A stretch of DNA of 39,278 nt from CAKZSB01 sp964646405 (lineage in GTDB: Bacteria; Pseudomonadota; Gammaproteobacteria; Granulosicoccales; Granulosicoccaceae), in contig CAZYDV010000016.1 of NCBI GenBank assembly GCA_964646405.1, positions 1 through 39,278 of the forward strand, written 5' to 3'. The notes beneath the pieces are model-generated. The model saw nothing but the letters and a program-made list of their open reading frames with translations, made no database searches and was not told the DNA's origin. Below, piece by piece: positions 32,834 through 39,278 of this stretch; position 1 is the stretch's first letter; every line of letters begins with the position of its first letter. The position numbers and the translations under genes were made by a program.

Positions 32834-33681
32834 CAGTTTTCACCTACGGAGCGTTTAATGGCCGCCAGTTCGTCTTCATCGAGATCCCCTGCGATAGTTT
32901 TGTCGGCCGGCGCCCGATTCCAGTCGGCGATCAGATTGACCAGCGACTGCATGGCAATCAACGCCACCGCAATCAACACCATCGGCTGCATAATGGCCGG
33001 GATGGGTGGGTCAAATGCGGTCCCAAACATTTCCCATTTATAAAACTTGGTGTAGAACACCTGATGATAACTGCCATATATCATGAAGAATGCGAAAAAC
33101 CAGATTAGTGCCACGGAGATGACATCGAATATGTGCTGTATAAAGCGAGGCATGGCATCGTAGAGCAGGAAGATGCGAATGTGACACCGCTGCTGCATCG
33201 CGTAGTAACCGGACAACATAAAAACAAAGCCGGCGATCCATAGCGTCAGTTCGTTAGCCCAGAGTGTCGGCGCTTCAAACGCATAGCGCATCAGCACCTC
33301 GTAGAGCATGATTCCTGTCATCGCGATGATCAGCATCATGGTGACGCGCCCCAGAAACAACGCGATTCGGTCAAAGGAACCCCAGTGTTCAAACTCCATC
33401 GGAGCACAGCGAATCGTACGCAAGCCGATATAAAAGAAAACCGGTATTAACAGTAGTGCCGCCCAGTCAATCGGGTCGGCGAGACCGCCAAACAGACCGG
33501 GTAGATTGGGTGATACATCTTTGATCTTGTGCAGCCCGGTCATCTGATCAACCAGACTCTGATTTTCCGGTGGGATGAAATCGAGAATATACGCCGGCGT
33601 GTGCCAAATAGCCCATCCTGCGCAGACGATAAACGCAAATGGAACCAACCACTCCAGCAAACTGCCAGATTCATCTCGCAT
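32833..33681 (-). CDS. dctQ: TRAP transporter small permease (DctQ-type)
   Basis: A 282-residue membrane protein, longer than the usual 160-200 for DctQ. The extra part is an N-terminal region with two helices (FAFIVCAGWAIWHTPAYIL; IDWAALLLIPVFFYIGL). The core has four helices, with MLYEVLMRYAFEAPTLWANELTLWI as the typical DctQ signature. The extended size suits the FcbT2/TakQ group and the long DctM next to it. It starts about 100 bp after dctP, past a terminator hairpin, so it is probably expressed at a lower level than the binding protein. Confidence 0.88.
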   Translation of the reverse strand: MRDESGSLLEWLVPFAFIVCAGWAIWHTPAYILDFIPPENQSLVDQMTGLHKIKDVSPNLPGLFGGLADPIDWAALLLIPVFFYIGLRTIRCAPMEFEHWGSFDRIALFLGRVTMMLIIAMTGIMLYEVLMRYAFEAPTLWANELTLWIAGFVFMLSGYYAMQQRCHIRIFLLYDAMPRFIQHIFDVISVALIWFFAFFMIYGSYHQVFYTKFYKWEMFGTAFDPPIPAIMQPMVLIAVALIAMQSLVNLIADWNRAPADKTIAGDLDEDELAAIKRSVGEN

Positions 33682-33781
33682 AGCGTTATTTCCGGTATTT
33701 TTCTAGCGTATCGTGTTTTGTCGCGACATTCGTTTTCGAACACACTACTGTGGCCTCACCGAACTAGCGCGGTCCGAAAAT

Positions 33782-33807
33782 AGGACAGGCCCTTGCGGGC
33801 CTGTCCT
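33782..33807 (-). terminator. Terminator between dctP and dctQ
   Basis: AGGACAGGCCC pairs perfectly with GGGCCTGTCCT (11 bp, 4-nt loop) and is followed by ATTTT on the minus strand. It lies after dctP and would keep most transcripts from reaching dctQM. Confidence 0.72.
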
Positions 33808-33832
33808 GAGCAAGATTATTTATCCGCTCGAC

Positions 33833-34867
33833 TTACTTCATTGCGCCCAGATCACGCAGGAAGCTCAGATGGCTTTCCAGCAGTTCTTTGGCTTCAGGGG
33901 TGGTGGCAAACTCAGTCCAGCCAGCCTGAACCGCTTCGCGGTACTTGCCCAGTTCTTCAGGAGACCACTCGTAAAGGTTGATGCCCTTGGCGCGCAATTC
34001 TTTGGCAGTCTGCGCGTTCTTGACTTCGTTGATGCTGGTGTTTTTCAACGCCAGCGCCTGCATACCGACTTTCAGGATTGCCTGGTGGTGAGACGGCATT
34101 TTGTCCCACACATCTTTGCGGCAGGCCAGGTGATCGGCAGGCATGGAGTGGAAACCCGGGAAGTTGGTGTGCTCGGCGATATCGTACAGACCCAGGCCAA
34201 CGTTGTTAGTCAGGTTGGCAGCGTCTGCACCGTCGATGATGCCAGACTCAAGTGCGGTGAAGATCTCGTTGAAATCCATCACGATCGGCGAGGCGCCGAG
34301 GTTTTTGAAGATCAGTGAGATGATTCCAGGCGGGGAGCGGAATTTCCAGTTTTTGAAATCGTCAACGCCACGAATCGGTGCGGTAGAAGACAGCGACTCA
34401 GGACCCGGAATCCACCAGCCGATGAACTCCATATTGTGCTCGTTGTAGAGCTTATTGAGTTGCGCATAGCCATCGGCGTGCAGCAGCCAGGCCATTTGCT
34501 GGTAGGGGTTTTGATAACCGCCATTCAGGTCACCGGTGAACTGGAAGGCCGGGTTTTTGCCGGTCTGGTAGGCACCGCCGGTCATATCGCAATCGAGAAT
34601 ACCGGTGGCGGCAGCATCGAAGGTTTCAGCAGCTTTCACCACCGAACCGGAGTAGAACATCTCGACCTTGATTTCACCGTTGGACATGGCGGTGATGTCC
34701 TCGATGAATTCTGCCGCCATCTGTCCCGACAGGGTTTCGGGCGAGAAGTGCGTCTGAATACGCAGCTTGGTCTCTGCGGCACTGGCGGCACCTGAAGCCA
34801 CGGCCAGGGCGACGGCGGTCAGGCCGGTTGCGGCAATCTTACCTGCCGATTTGAAGTACTTTTGCAT
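33833..34867 (-). CDS. dctP: TRAP transporter substrate-binding protein (TakP/FcbT1-type)
   Basis: A 344-residue periplasmic binding protein with a signal peptide (GKIAATGLTAVALAVASGAASA, 9-30). The DctP fold carries FKNWKFRSPPGIIS with Arg177, the position that salt-bridges the ligand carboxylate in TRAP proteins. YQTGKNPAFQFTGDLNGG and GFHSMPADHLACRKDVW resemble TakP-type proteins that bind 2-oxoacids or sugar acids. The start is ATG 34867, with GAGGAG 4 nt upstream; the frame to 34972 is unneeded. With the divergent KDG kinase gene, a sugar-acid or 2-oxoacid substrate is a fair guess. Confidence 0.92.
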   Translation of the reverse strand: MQKYFKSAGKIAATGLTAVALAVASGAASAAETKLRIQTHFSPETLSGQMAAEFIEDITAMSNGEIKVEMFYSGSVVKAAETFDAAATGILDCDMTGGAYQTGKNPAFQFTGDLNGGYQNPYQQMAWLLHADGYAQLNKLYNEHNMEFIGWWIPGPESLSSTAPIRGVDDFKNWKFRSPPGIISLIFKNLGASPIVMDFNEIFTALESGIIDGADAANLTNNVGLGLYDIAEHTNFPGFHSMPADHLACRKDVWDKMPSHHQAILKVGMQALALKNTSINEVKNAQTAKELRAKGINLYEWSPEELGKYREAVQAGWTEFATTPEAKELLESHLSFLRDLGAMK

Positions 34868-35236
34868 GTTGCTCCTCACTGGATGATTGGCGCGCCACCG
34901 ACTCGCGAGCGATGTGAACGCCTGTGCGTGATTGTTGTTCTCGTGATCCCACAAACAACTGGCCCGGTACAAGGGTCATGCGGATACCACTCAACTTTGC
35001 GGTAAGCTCACAGCCTCGCGTGGCGCGTGACTGCCTGCTGTTCCCAGAGTCGCGAGAATTTAAACACAGCGAGCCTTTTTTGGCTAGCGTAGCAACGCGC
35101 TAAAGCAATGGGTGCAGGGCTCACTTGTTTCGAATTATCCTCATGATTTAAAACACCTTTTCATCGAAGCCCTCTCTGTGGTCGCGACCAAATTTGCCGA
35201 TTCGTGCCATCGCAGGCCACGCTTACTGGATCAACT
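34868..35236. other. 369-bp divergent region between dctP and KDG kinase
   Basis: No gene is supported. Promoters of both units should lie here. An AGCC-TTTTTT-GGCT small hairpin is at 35072-35085, and an AT-rich stretch around 35131-35155 could be a promoter for the kinase. No regulator binding site was recognised. Confidence 0.5.
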
Positions 35237-36184
35237 ATGCAACGCACAATTTCCCCGGGTCGTATTGGCTGTATAGGCGAAGCCATGGTCGAGCTGACAA
35301 GTGTCAGCAGCAATGCTGACAGCGTCGGCCTCGGATTCGCCGGAGACACACTGAATACAGCGATCTATCTGAAGCGTCTGCTGGGCTCGGCCAGCGACGT
35401 CGCATTTGTGACCCGCCTGGGCCGCGATACCTATTCAGCGCGCATGATCGATTTCATTCACAGCGAATCGATCGACAGCAGTTACATCGAACGCACCGAT
35501 AAACGACATGTCGGTCTCTACGCCATCGACACCGACGCCAGTGGCGAGCGCACCTTCAGCTACTGGCGCGACAACTCAGCCGCACGCCAACTGTTTCAGA
35601 GCGACGGCGACACTCTGAATTTCGACTCGCTAAAAAATTTCGATGTGTTGTATCTATCGGCGATTACGCTGGCGATTCTGCCCGGTGCGGCCCGCACTGC
35701 GCTGATACAGGAACTCGATGCATTGCGGCGAGATGGCGCCAAAGTCGTATTTGACTCCAACTATCGTCCGGCGCTTTGGGAATCACGCGAACACGCACAA
35801 CACGCGGTTGCTGAAGCCTGGCGAATCACCGACATCGCGCTGCCGTCTATCGACGACGAAATGGCGCTGTTCGGCGATGCCAACGAAAGCGCGTTACGCA
35901 ATCGGCTCCACAGTTACGGCATTGTGCGCGGCGCTTTAAAACGGGGTGCTGACGGGCCCGTACCGCTCGATCCAGCGTCGCCGGCGGCGGTCACTCTGCC
36001 GATGCCAGCTCACGTCGAGGTGATCGATAGCACCGCCGCCGGCGACAGCTTCAACGCAGGGTATCTGCACGTCGCCCTCGGCAACGGCAACGGCAGCGAT
36101 GCCGAGGCAATGCAGGCGGGTCATGCGCTGGCACTGCGGGTGATCGGCCAGCGCGGCGCAATTATTCCGTCCAGCGCCTGGTAA
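35237..36184 (+). CDS. kdgK: 2-keto-3-deoxygluconate kinase (PfkB family)
   Basis: A 315-residue ribokinase-fold sugar kinase, expected to phosphorylate 2-keto-3-deoxygluconate at the 6-OH, feeding the Entner-Doudoroff aldolase. FAGDTLNTAIYLKRLLG (34-50) and GERTFSYWRDNSAARQL (103-119) are characteristic of KdgK. The PfkB signature IDSTAAGDSFNAGYL has the catalytic Asp270. The start is ATG 35237 with GGATC just upstream; GTG 35204 is possible. It is divergent from the TRAP binding protein and ends immediately before the convergent kinase gene, with the two stops adjacent. Confidence 0.88.
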   Translation: MQRTISPGRIGCIGEAMVELTSVSSNADSVGLGFAGDTLNTAIYLKRLLGSASDVAFVTRLGRDTYSARMIDFIHSESIDSSYIERTDKRHVGLYAIDTDASGERTFSYWRDNSAARQLFQSDGDTLNFDSLKNFDVLYLSAITLAILPGAARTALIQELDALRRDGAKVVFDSNYRPALWESREHAQHAVAEAWRITDIALPSIDDEMALFGDANESALRNRLHSYGIVRGALKRGADGPVPLDPASPAAVTLPMPAHVEVIDSTAAGDSFNAGYLHVALGNGNGSDAEAMQAGHALALRVIGQRGAIIPSSAW

Positions 36185-37225
36185 TCAGCCCGTGCGGTCG
36201 ATCATGTATTGCTCCCCCAATGACGTGGCGATGTCAATCATCACCGGCGTCATTTCTACGGCCGTCGCCGTTTGCGAGCGGGTGTGCACCCAGCCGAGAT
36301 AAGTCAGACTGCGGGCGAGATAGAAAAGCGAGAGGGTATCGAGATCTGTTTTCGATAGTGGCCGCAGACGCTGGTAGCCTGCGAGCACTGAGGCCTGCAT
36401 CAGCTCAAACTGCGGCTCCTCTACCAGCCAGTGCAGCGCGGTGGCAATCTCGAACATGTGCCAGCCGAAGCCGGCGTCGTCAAAGTCGATCAGTTGTACC
36501 TGACCCTCGTGCAGCATAACGTTTTCCGGCACCAGATCGGCGTGGATCAAGCCGTAGTTGTCTGCCGTCTGGCCGTAGCGTTGCAGATCGTCGGCCACTA
36601 CCTGCCTGATCGAGCGCATCAACTTACGCTGTTCTGCATCCAGCGCCTCAAGCTCCCAGAACCGACCCCACAGTGGATCGCCACCGACCAATCCATCGCA
36701 GTCCCATGCATGGCGCTGCATGGCCGCGGCACCCTGCCACTCGGTGGATAGGTTATGCAGTGTCGCCATGCATTCGCCAATCGCTTCGAACACTGGCGCC
36801 ACGTCGTGCTTGGCCAGATCCAGCGGCACGCCCACTTCGCCGAGTTCGCGACCGGGCATCCAGCTGAGAATATCGACTTGCCAGTCACCGGGTGTTTGAT
36901 CCCCGCGAACAACCGCCATGTGCGAGCGCTCCGCTGCTCTGTTTTGCAGTGCGATCGGCGTTGGCACAGCCATTCCCGCCTGCTGCAACATCGACATCCA
37001 GCGCAATTCGCTGTCGAGGCTGTCGTCACTGTGATATCCCTGTCGATGCACCCGCAGCGCGGCCCGACCACCCTCGCGATCGCGCACTTCGAATACAGCG
37101 TTTTCGCGGTATTTAATTAGCCACGGCGTGCAATCGCGAACGCCCCAGTGCGACAGCGCTTGCTCGGCCAGTCGGGTCAGGCGCTGCGCCTGCTCGTCGG
37201 CATCGAGCTTGTAGAAGTCGGTCAT
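36185..37225 (-). CDS. APH/homoserine-kinase-II-like phosphotransferase
   Basis: A 346-residue small-molecule kinase of the aminoglycoside phosphotransferase fold. The catalytic loop is HADLVPENVML (HxDxxxxN) and the DFG-equivalent is LIDFDDAGFGWHMFEIA. It resembles hydroxylysine kinase (AGPHD1) and homoserine kinase II, so it probably phosphorylates an amino alcohol or hydroxy amino acid rather than an antibiotic. The start is ATG 37225 with GAGGA 7 nt upstream; the frame to 37294 is not needed. It lies 13 bp after the AGXT2L-like PLP enzyme. Such kinase/phospho-lyase pairs, sometimes fused, degrade hydroxylysine or ethanolamine-type compounds. Confidence 0.82.
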   Translation of the reverse strand: MTDFYKLDADEQAQRLTRLAEQALSHWGVRDCTPWLIKYRENAVFEVRDREGGRAALRVHRQGYHSDDSLDSELRWMSMLQQAGMAVPTPIALQNRAAERSHMAVVRGDQTPGDWQVDILSWMPGRELGEVGVPLDLAKHDVAPVFEAIGECMATLHNLSTEWQGAAAMQRHAWDCDGLVGGDPLWGRFWELEALDAEQRKLMRSIRQVVADDLQRYGQTADNYGLIHADLVPENVMLHEGQVQLIDFDDAGFGWHMFEIATALHWLVEEPQFELMQASVLAGYQRLRPLSKTDLDTLSLFYLARSLTYLGWVHTRSQTATAVEMTPVMIDIATSLGEQYMIDRTG

Positions 37226-37238
37226 GCGGTTTTCCTCG

Positions 37239-38558
37239 TCACGGAGCCAGGCGCTCCAATACCGATTCCAGCACCTGGAAAAGGTGATCGGCATGATCTC
37301 GATTGAATGGCATCGGCGGGCGGATTTTCAGCAGATTGTCGTAACGGCCGATCAGCCCCATCAATACGCCTTCCTCGCGCATGGCGTTGATCAGTTTCCT
37401 GCCAACCGCGGCATCGGGCTCACGCGAGTGCTGCGATTTTACGATTTCGGCACCCAGAAACAGGCCGGCGCCACGCACATCGCCAAGCACGGTGTAATGC
37501 TCGGCGAGTGCACGCAGCTTTTGTTGCATGTATTGACCGGATTGCAGCGCATTGTCCGGCAGGTTTTCATTTTGCACGACCTGCAGGGTGGCACTGGCTG
37601 CAGCGCAGGCGACCGGGTTGGCACCAAACGTATTAAAATACGCGGTACGGTGGCGAAAGCTATGCATGATGTCTTCGCGACACACCACCCCGGCGACTGG
37701 ATAGCCATTGCCCATCGGCTTGCCCAGCGTGACGATATCGGGCGCGAATCTGCCGTACTGATGCCCCCACATATCGCTGCCGCAACGGCCAAAGCCCGAT
37801 TGCACTTCGTCGGCGATGATCACGCCGCCGGCCGTACTGACCCGTTTTTTTACTTGCGCGAAAAAACCTGTCGGCAAATCGGGAAACCCTTCGTTGGCGA
37901 AGATCGGACAGACCAGCAAAGCCGCCAGCCCATGCCCGGACTTTTGCAACGATTCGATCGATTGATCCAGTCCGGCCAGCACCCGCGCAGCCATATCGTC
38001 AAGTGTTTTTTCACCGGCCTCCAGGTGATAGCTATCGGGACAGGGAAAGGTTCGCATATGTGCGGGCGCCCCCAAATCGTGCGGCAACAGCGTGGCCAGT
38101 TCCATCACTGCACGCGTATTGCCGTGATAGTTATGATCGGTGACGATCACCCCCTGGTTTCCGGTGGCGGTGGCAGCCATTCGCAGCGCTACGTCATTCG
38201 CCTCGCTGCCGGTGCAGGTCAGCAGGGTGCAGCTCAGATCATCGCCAAACGTCGCCAGTAACTGCTCGGCGTAGTCGAGCAGATTGTCATGCAGATAGCG
38301 ACTGTGCACATTGAGGGTGGCGGATTGCTCGGCGATCGCCTCGACTACCTGCGGATGGCAGTGACCGACATGAGGCACATTGTTATAGCAATCCAGGTAT
38401 CGCTTGCCGTCCGCGTCGACCACCCAGACGCCCTCGCCTTTTACCAGGTGTACCGGCTTGTCGTAAAAGATGGGGGTGTTGGGACCCAGCAAGCGTTCGC
38501 GGCGCGCGAGCATGTCGGCTGGCGTCCGATAGCTGGGCGGTGTTGCGTCGTCAGGCAT
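37239..38558 (-). CDS. Class III aminotransferase-fold PLP enzyme, AGXT2L phospho-lyase-like
   Basis: A 439-residue PLP enzyme. The PLP lysine is Lys280 (VTLGKPMGNGYP), with Asp250 (IIADEVQSGFGR) pairing the ring nitrogen. CYNNVPHVGHCHPQVVEA and NVHSRYLHDNLLDYAEQL are closely like ethanolamine-phosphate phospho-lyase and 5-phosphohydroxy-L-lysine phospho-lyase (AGXT2L1/2). That makes elimination of phosphate and ammonia more likely than transamination. The kinase encoded immediately downstream would supply its phosphorylated substrate. A plain transaminase remains possible. Confidence 0.85.
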   Translation of the reverse strand: MPDDATPPSYRTPADMLARRERLLGPNTPIFYDKPVHLVKGEGVWVVDADGKRYLDCYNNVPHVGHCHPQVVEAIAEQSATLNVHSRYLHDNLLDYAEQLLATFGDDLSCTLLTCTGSEANDVALRMAATATGNQGVIVTDHNYHGNTRAVMELATLLPHDLGAPAHMRTFPCPDSYHLEAGEKTLDDMAARVLAGLDQSIESLQKSGHGLAALLVCPIFANEGFPDLPTGFFAQVKKRVSTAGGVIIADEVQSGFGRCGSDMWGHQYGRFAPDIVTLGKPMGNGYPVAGVVCREDIMHSFRHRTAYFNTFGANPVACAAASATLQVVQNENLPDNALQSGQYMQQKLRALAEHYTVLGDVRGAGLFLGAEIVKSQHSREPDAAVGRKLINAMREEGVLMGLIGRYDNLLKIRPPMPFNRDHADHLFQVLESVLERLAP

Positions 38559-38583
38559 GGGTGCTCACTTGCGGTCCACCATT

Positions 38584-39278
38584 TTAAATTCTGAAGTCGC
38601 CCAACAACGGGAAGGCGCTGTGCAGCGCGTGGTCGAAAGGCAGCGGCGATGCCTCGGTCACGTGACTGCACTCCAACGCGGCGATGCTGGTTACCCCTAG
38701 CAGCGCCAGCGCGATCGCAAGTTCGATCTCCAGCAACTGAAGCATTCTGACTATACCCTCGGGCCCGGCCGCCGCCAGGGCCAGGCACATCATTCTACCC
38801 AGCCCCACGCCATCGGCACCCAGTGCCAGTGCCTTGGCGATATCGGTGCCACGGCAAAAGCCGCCATCCACCATCACCGAGGCGTTGCCGGCCACCGCCT
38901 TAACGACTTCTGGCAACACTGCCATCGATCCTGCGACGTGATCGAGTTGGCGCCCACCGTGATTGGATACGTAGATCACATCGACACCGTGATCGATCGC
39001 GATAAGCGCATCTTCTGCAGTGGCGATGCCTTTGAGGATCAACCGCCCCGGGAAGCACTTGCGAATTCTGGCAATATCCTGCCAGTTCAACGCCGCCTGA
39101 TAATATGCAGCATCGCCCTCCCCGCTGGCGCGCCACGGTTTGACAAACCGCGCCACAATATCGCGTTCGCGGCGACTGTATACGGCGGAATCGACCGTGA
39201 TGCAAAACGCCGGCAGCGACGCGCTGATGACTCGATCGAGTACCGCATCGACGCCGGCGGCATCCACTCGGGCGTACA
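38584..39278 (-). CDS. FMN-dependent alpha-hydroxy-acid dehydrogenase (partial, 5' end off window)
   Basis: The C-terminal two-thirds of a lactate dehydrogenase/glycolate oxidase-family flavoprotein. The reading frame stays open to the window edge, where the codons read YARVD before the first in-window GTG, so the true start lies outside. LILKGIATAEDAL holds the FMN-binding Lys, YVSNHGGRQLDHV the catalytic His and Arg, and DGGFCRGTDIAKALALGADGVGLGR the FMN phosphate site. It oxidises a 2-hydroxy acid, probably a product of amine or sugar-acid catabolism. It precedes the PLP enzyme by 25 bp and likely shares its operon. Confidence 0.87.
   Translation of the reverse strand, partial: YARVDAAGVDAVLDRVISASLPAFCITVDSAVYSRRERDIVARFVKPWRASGEGDAAYYQAALNWQDIARIRKCFPGRLILKGIATAEDALIAIDHGVDVIYVSNHGGRQLDHVAGSMAVLPEVVKAVAGNASVMVDGGFCRGTDIAKALALGADGVGLGRMMCLALAAAGPEGIVRMLQLLEIELAIALALLGVTSIAALECSHVTEASPLPFDHALHSAFPLLGDFRI

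Noticed and set aside
36185..37225. Aminoglycoside resistance gene
   Set aside because: The APH fold is shared by many metabolic kinases; the neighbours and hydroxylysine-kinase-like pattern point to metabolism.
37224..38261. 345-codon plus-strand open frame opposite the class III PLP enzyme
   Set aside because: It lies wholly within a well-supported gene on the other strand and its translation is His/Arg/Gln-rich with no motif.

Overview
This is about 39 kb of moderately GC-rich bacterial DNA, densely coded, with tight operons full of 4-nt start/stop overlaps and many GTG/TTG starts. The gene content (lanthanide-type methanol dehydrogenase XoxF, Sox-like carrier proteins, TRAP transporter, many secreted proteins, a LuxR solo) suggests a marine or coastal methylotrophic/sulfur-active proteobacterium. 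A gammaproteobacterium is plausible, but no marker gene here settles it. No rRNA, tRNA, CRISPR, IS element or phage gene was seen.

Layout. (1) 47-4104: a minus-strand operon of thiol dioxygenase, family III CoA-transferase, enoyl-CoA hydratase and GST, with a divergent VOC protein; it resembles a 3-mercaptopropionate/3-sulfinopropionate pathway. (2) 4272-7902: a large unknown secreted protein and a divergent LuxR solo. (3) 7963-15483: an enoyl-reductase-like oxidoreductase, then a minus-strand operon moxR-mxaS-mxaA-mxaK-mxaC-mxaL (copy A) ending in a quinoprotein-relay zinc hydrolase. (4) 15578-25159: the core. It holds an alpha/beta hydrolase, a first SoxYZ-like carrier, xoxJ, a pseudoazurin, xoxF, a DUF302-like protein, a second SoxYZ-like carrier, a small four-cysteine secreted protein, and a divergent soxC-like/soxD-like pair. 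(5) 25180-31012: a second maturation module, moxR-mxaS-mxaA-mxaC-mxaK-mxaL (copy B), ending in an unknown secreted protein. (6) 31205-36184: a TRAP transporter (P-Q-M) and a divergent 2-keto-3-deoxygluconate kinase. (7) 36185-39278: an APH-type kinase, an AGXT2L-like class III PLP enzyme, and a partial FMN alpha-hydroxyacid dehydrogenase.

How it fits together. XoxF oxidises methanol (or another alcohol) in the periplasm with PQQ and a lanthanide. No cytochrome cL (xoxG) lies beside it; the adjacent small redox protein is a pseudoazurin, a candidate electron acceptor. The MoxR/von Willebrand modules are probably metallo- or quinoprotein maturation machines, and the window carries two whole, differently ordered copies on either side of xoxF. 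Interleaved SoxYZ-like carriers, the SoxH-like hydrolase and SoxCD-like proteins match the proposed quinoprotein relay system, in which a carrier cysteine may carry an oxidation product or sulfur intermediate. The thiol-dioxygenase operon could release sulfite, a possible substrate for the SoxCD-like pair; this link is inference only.
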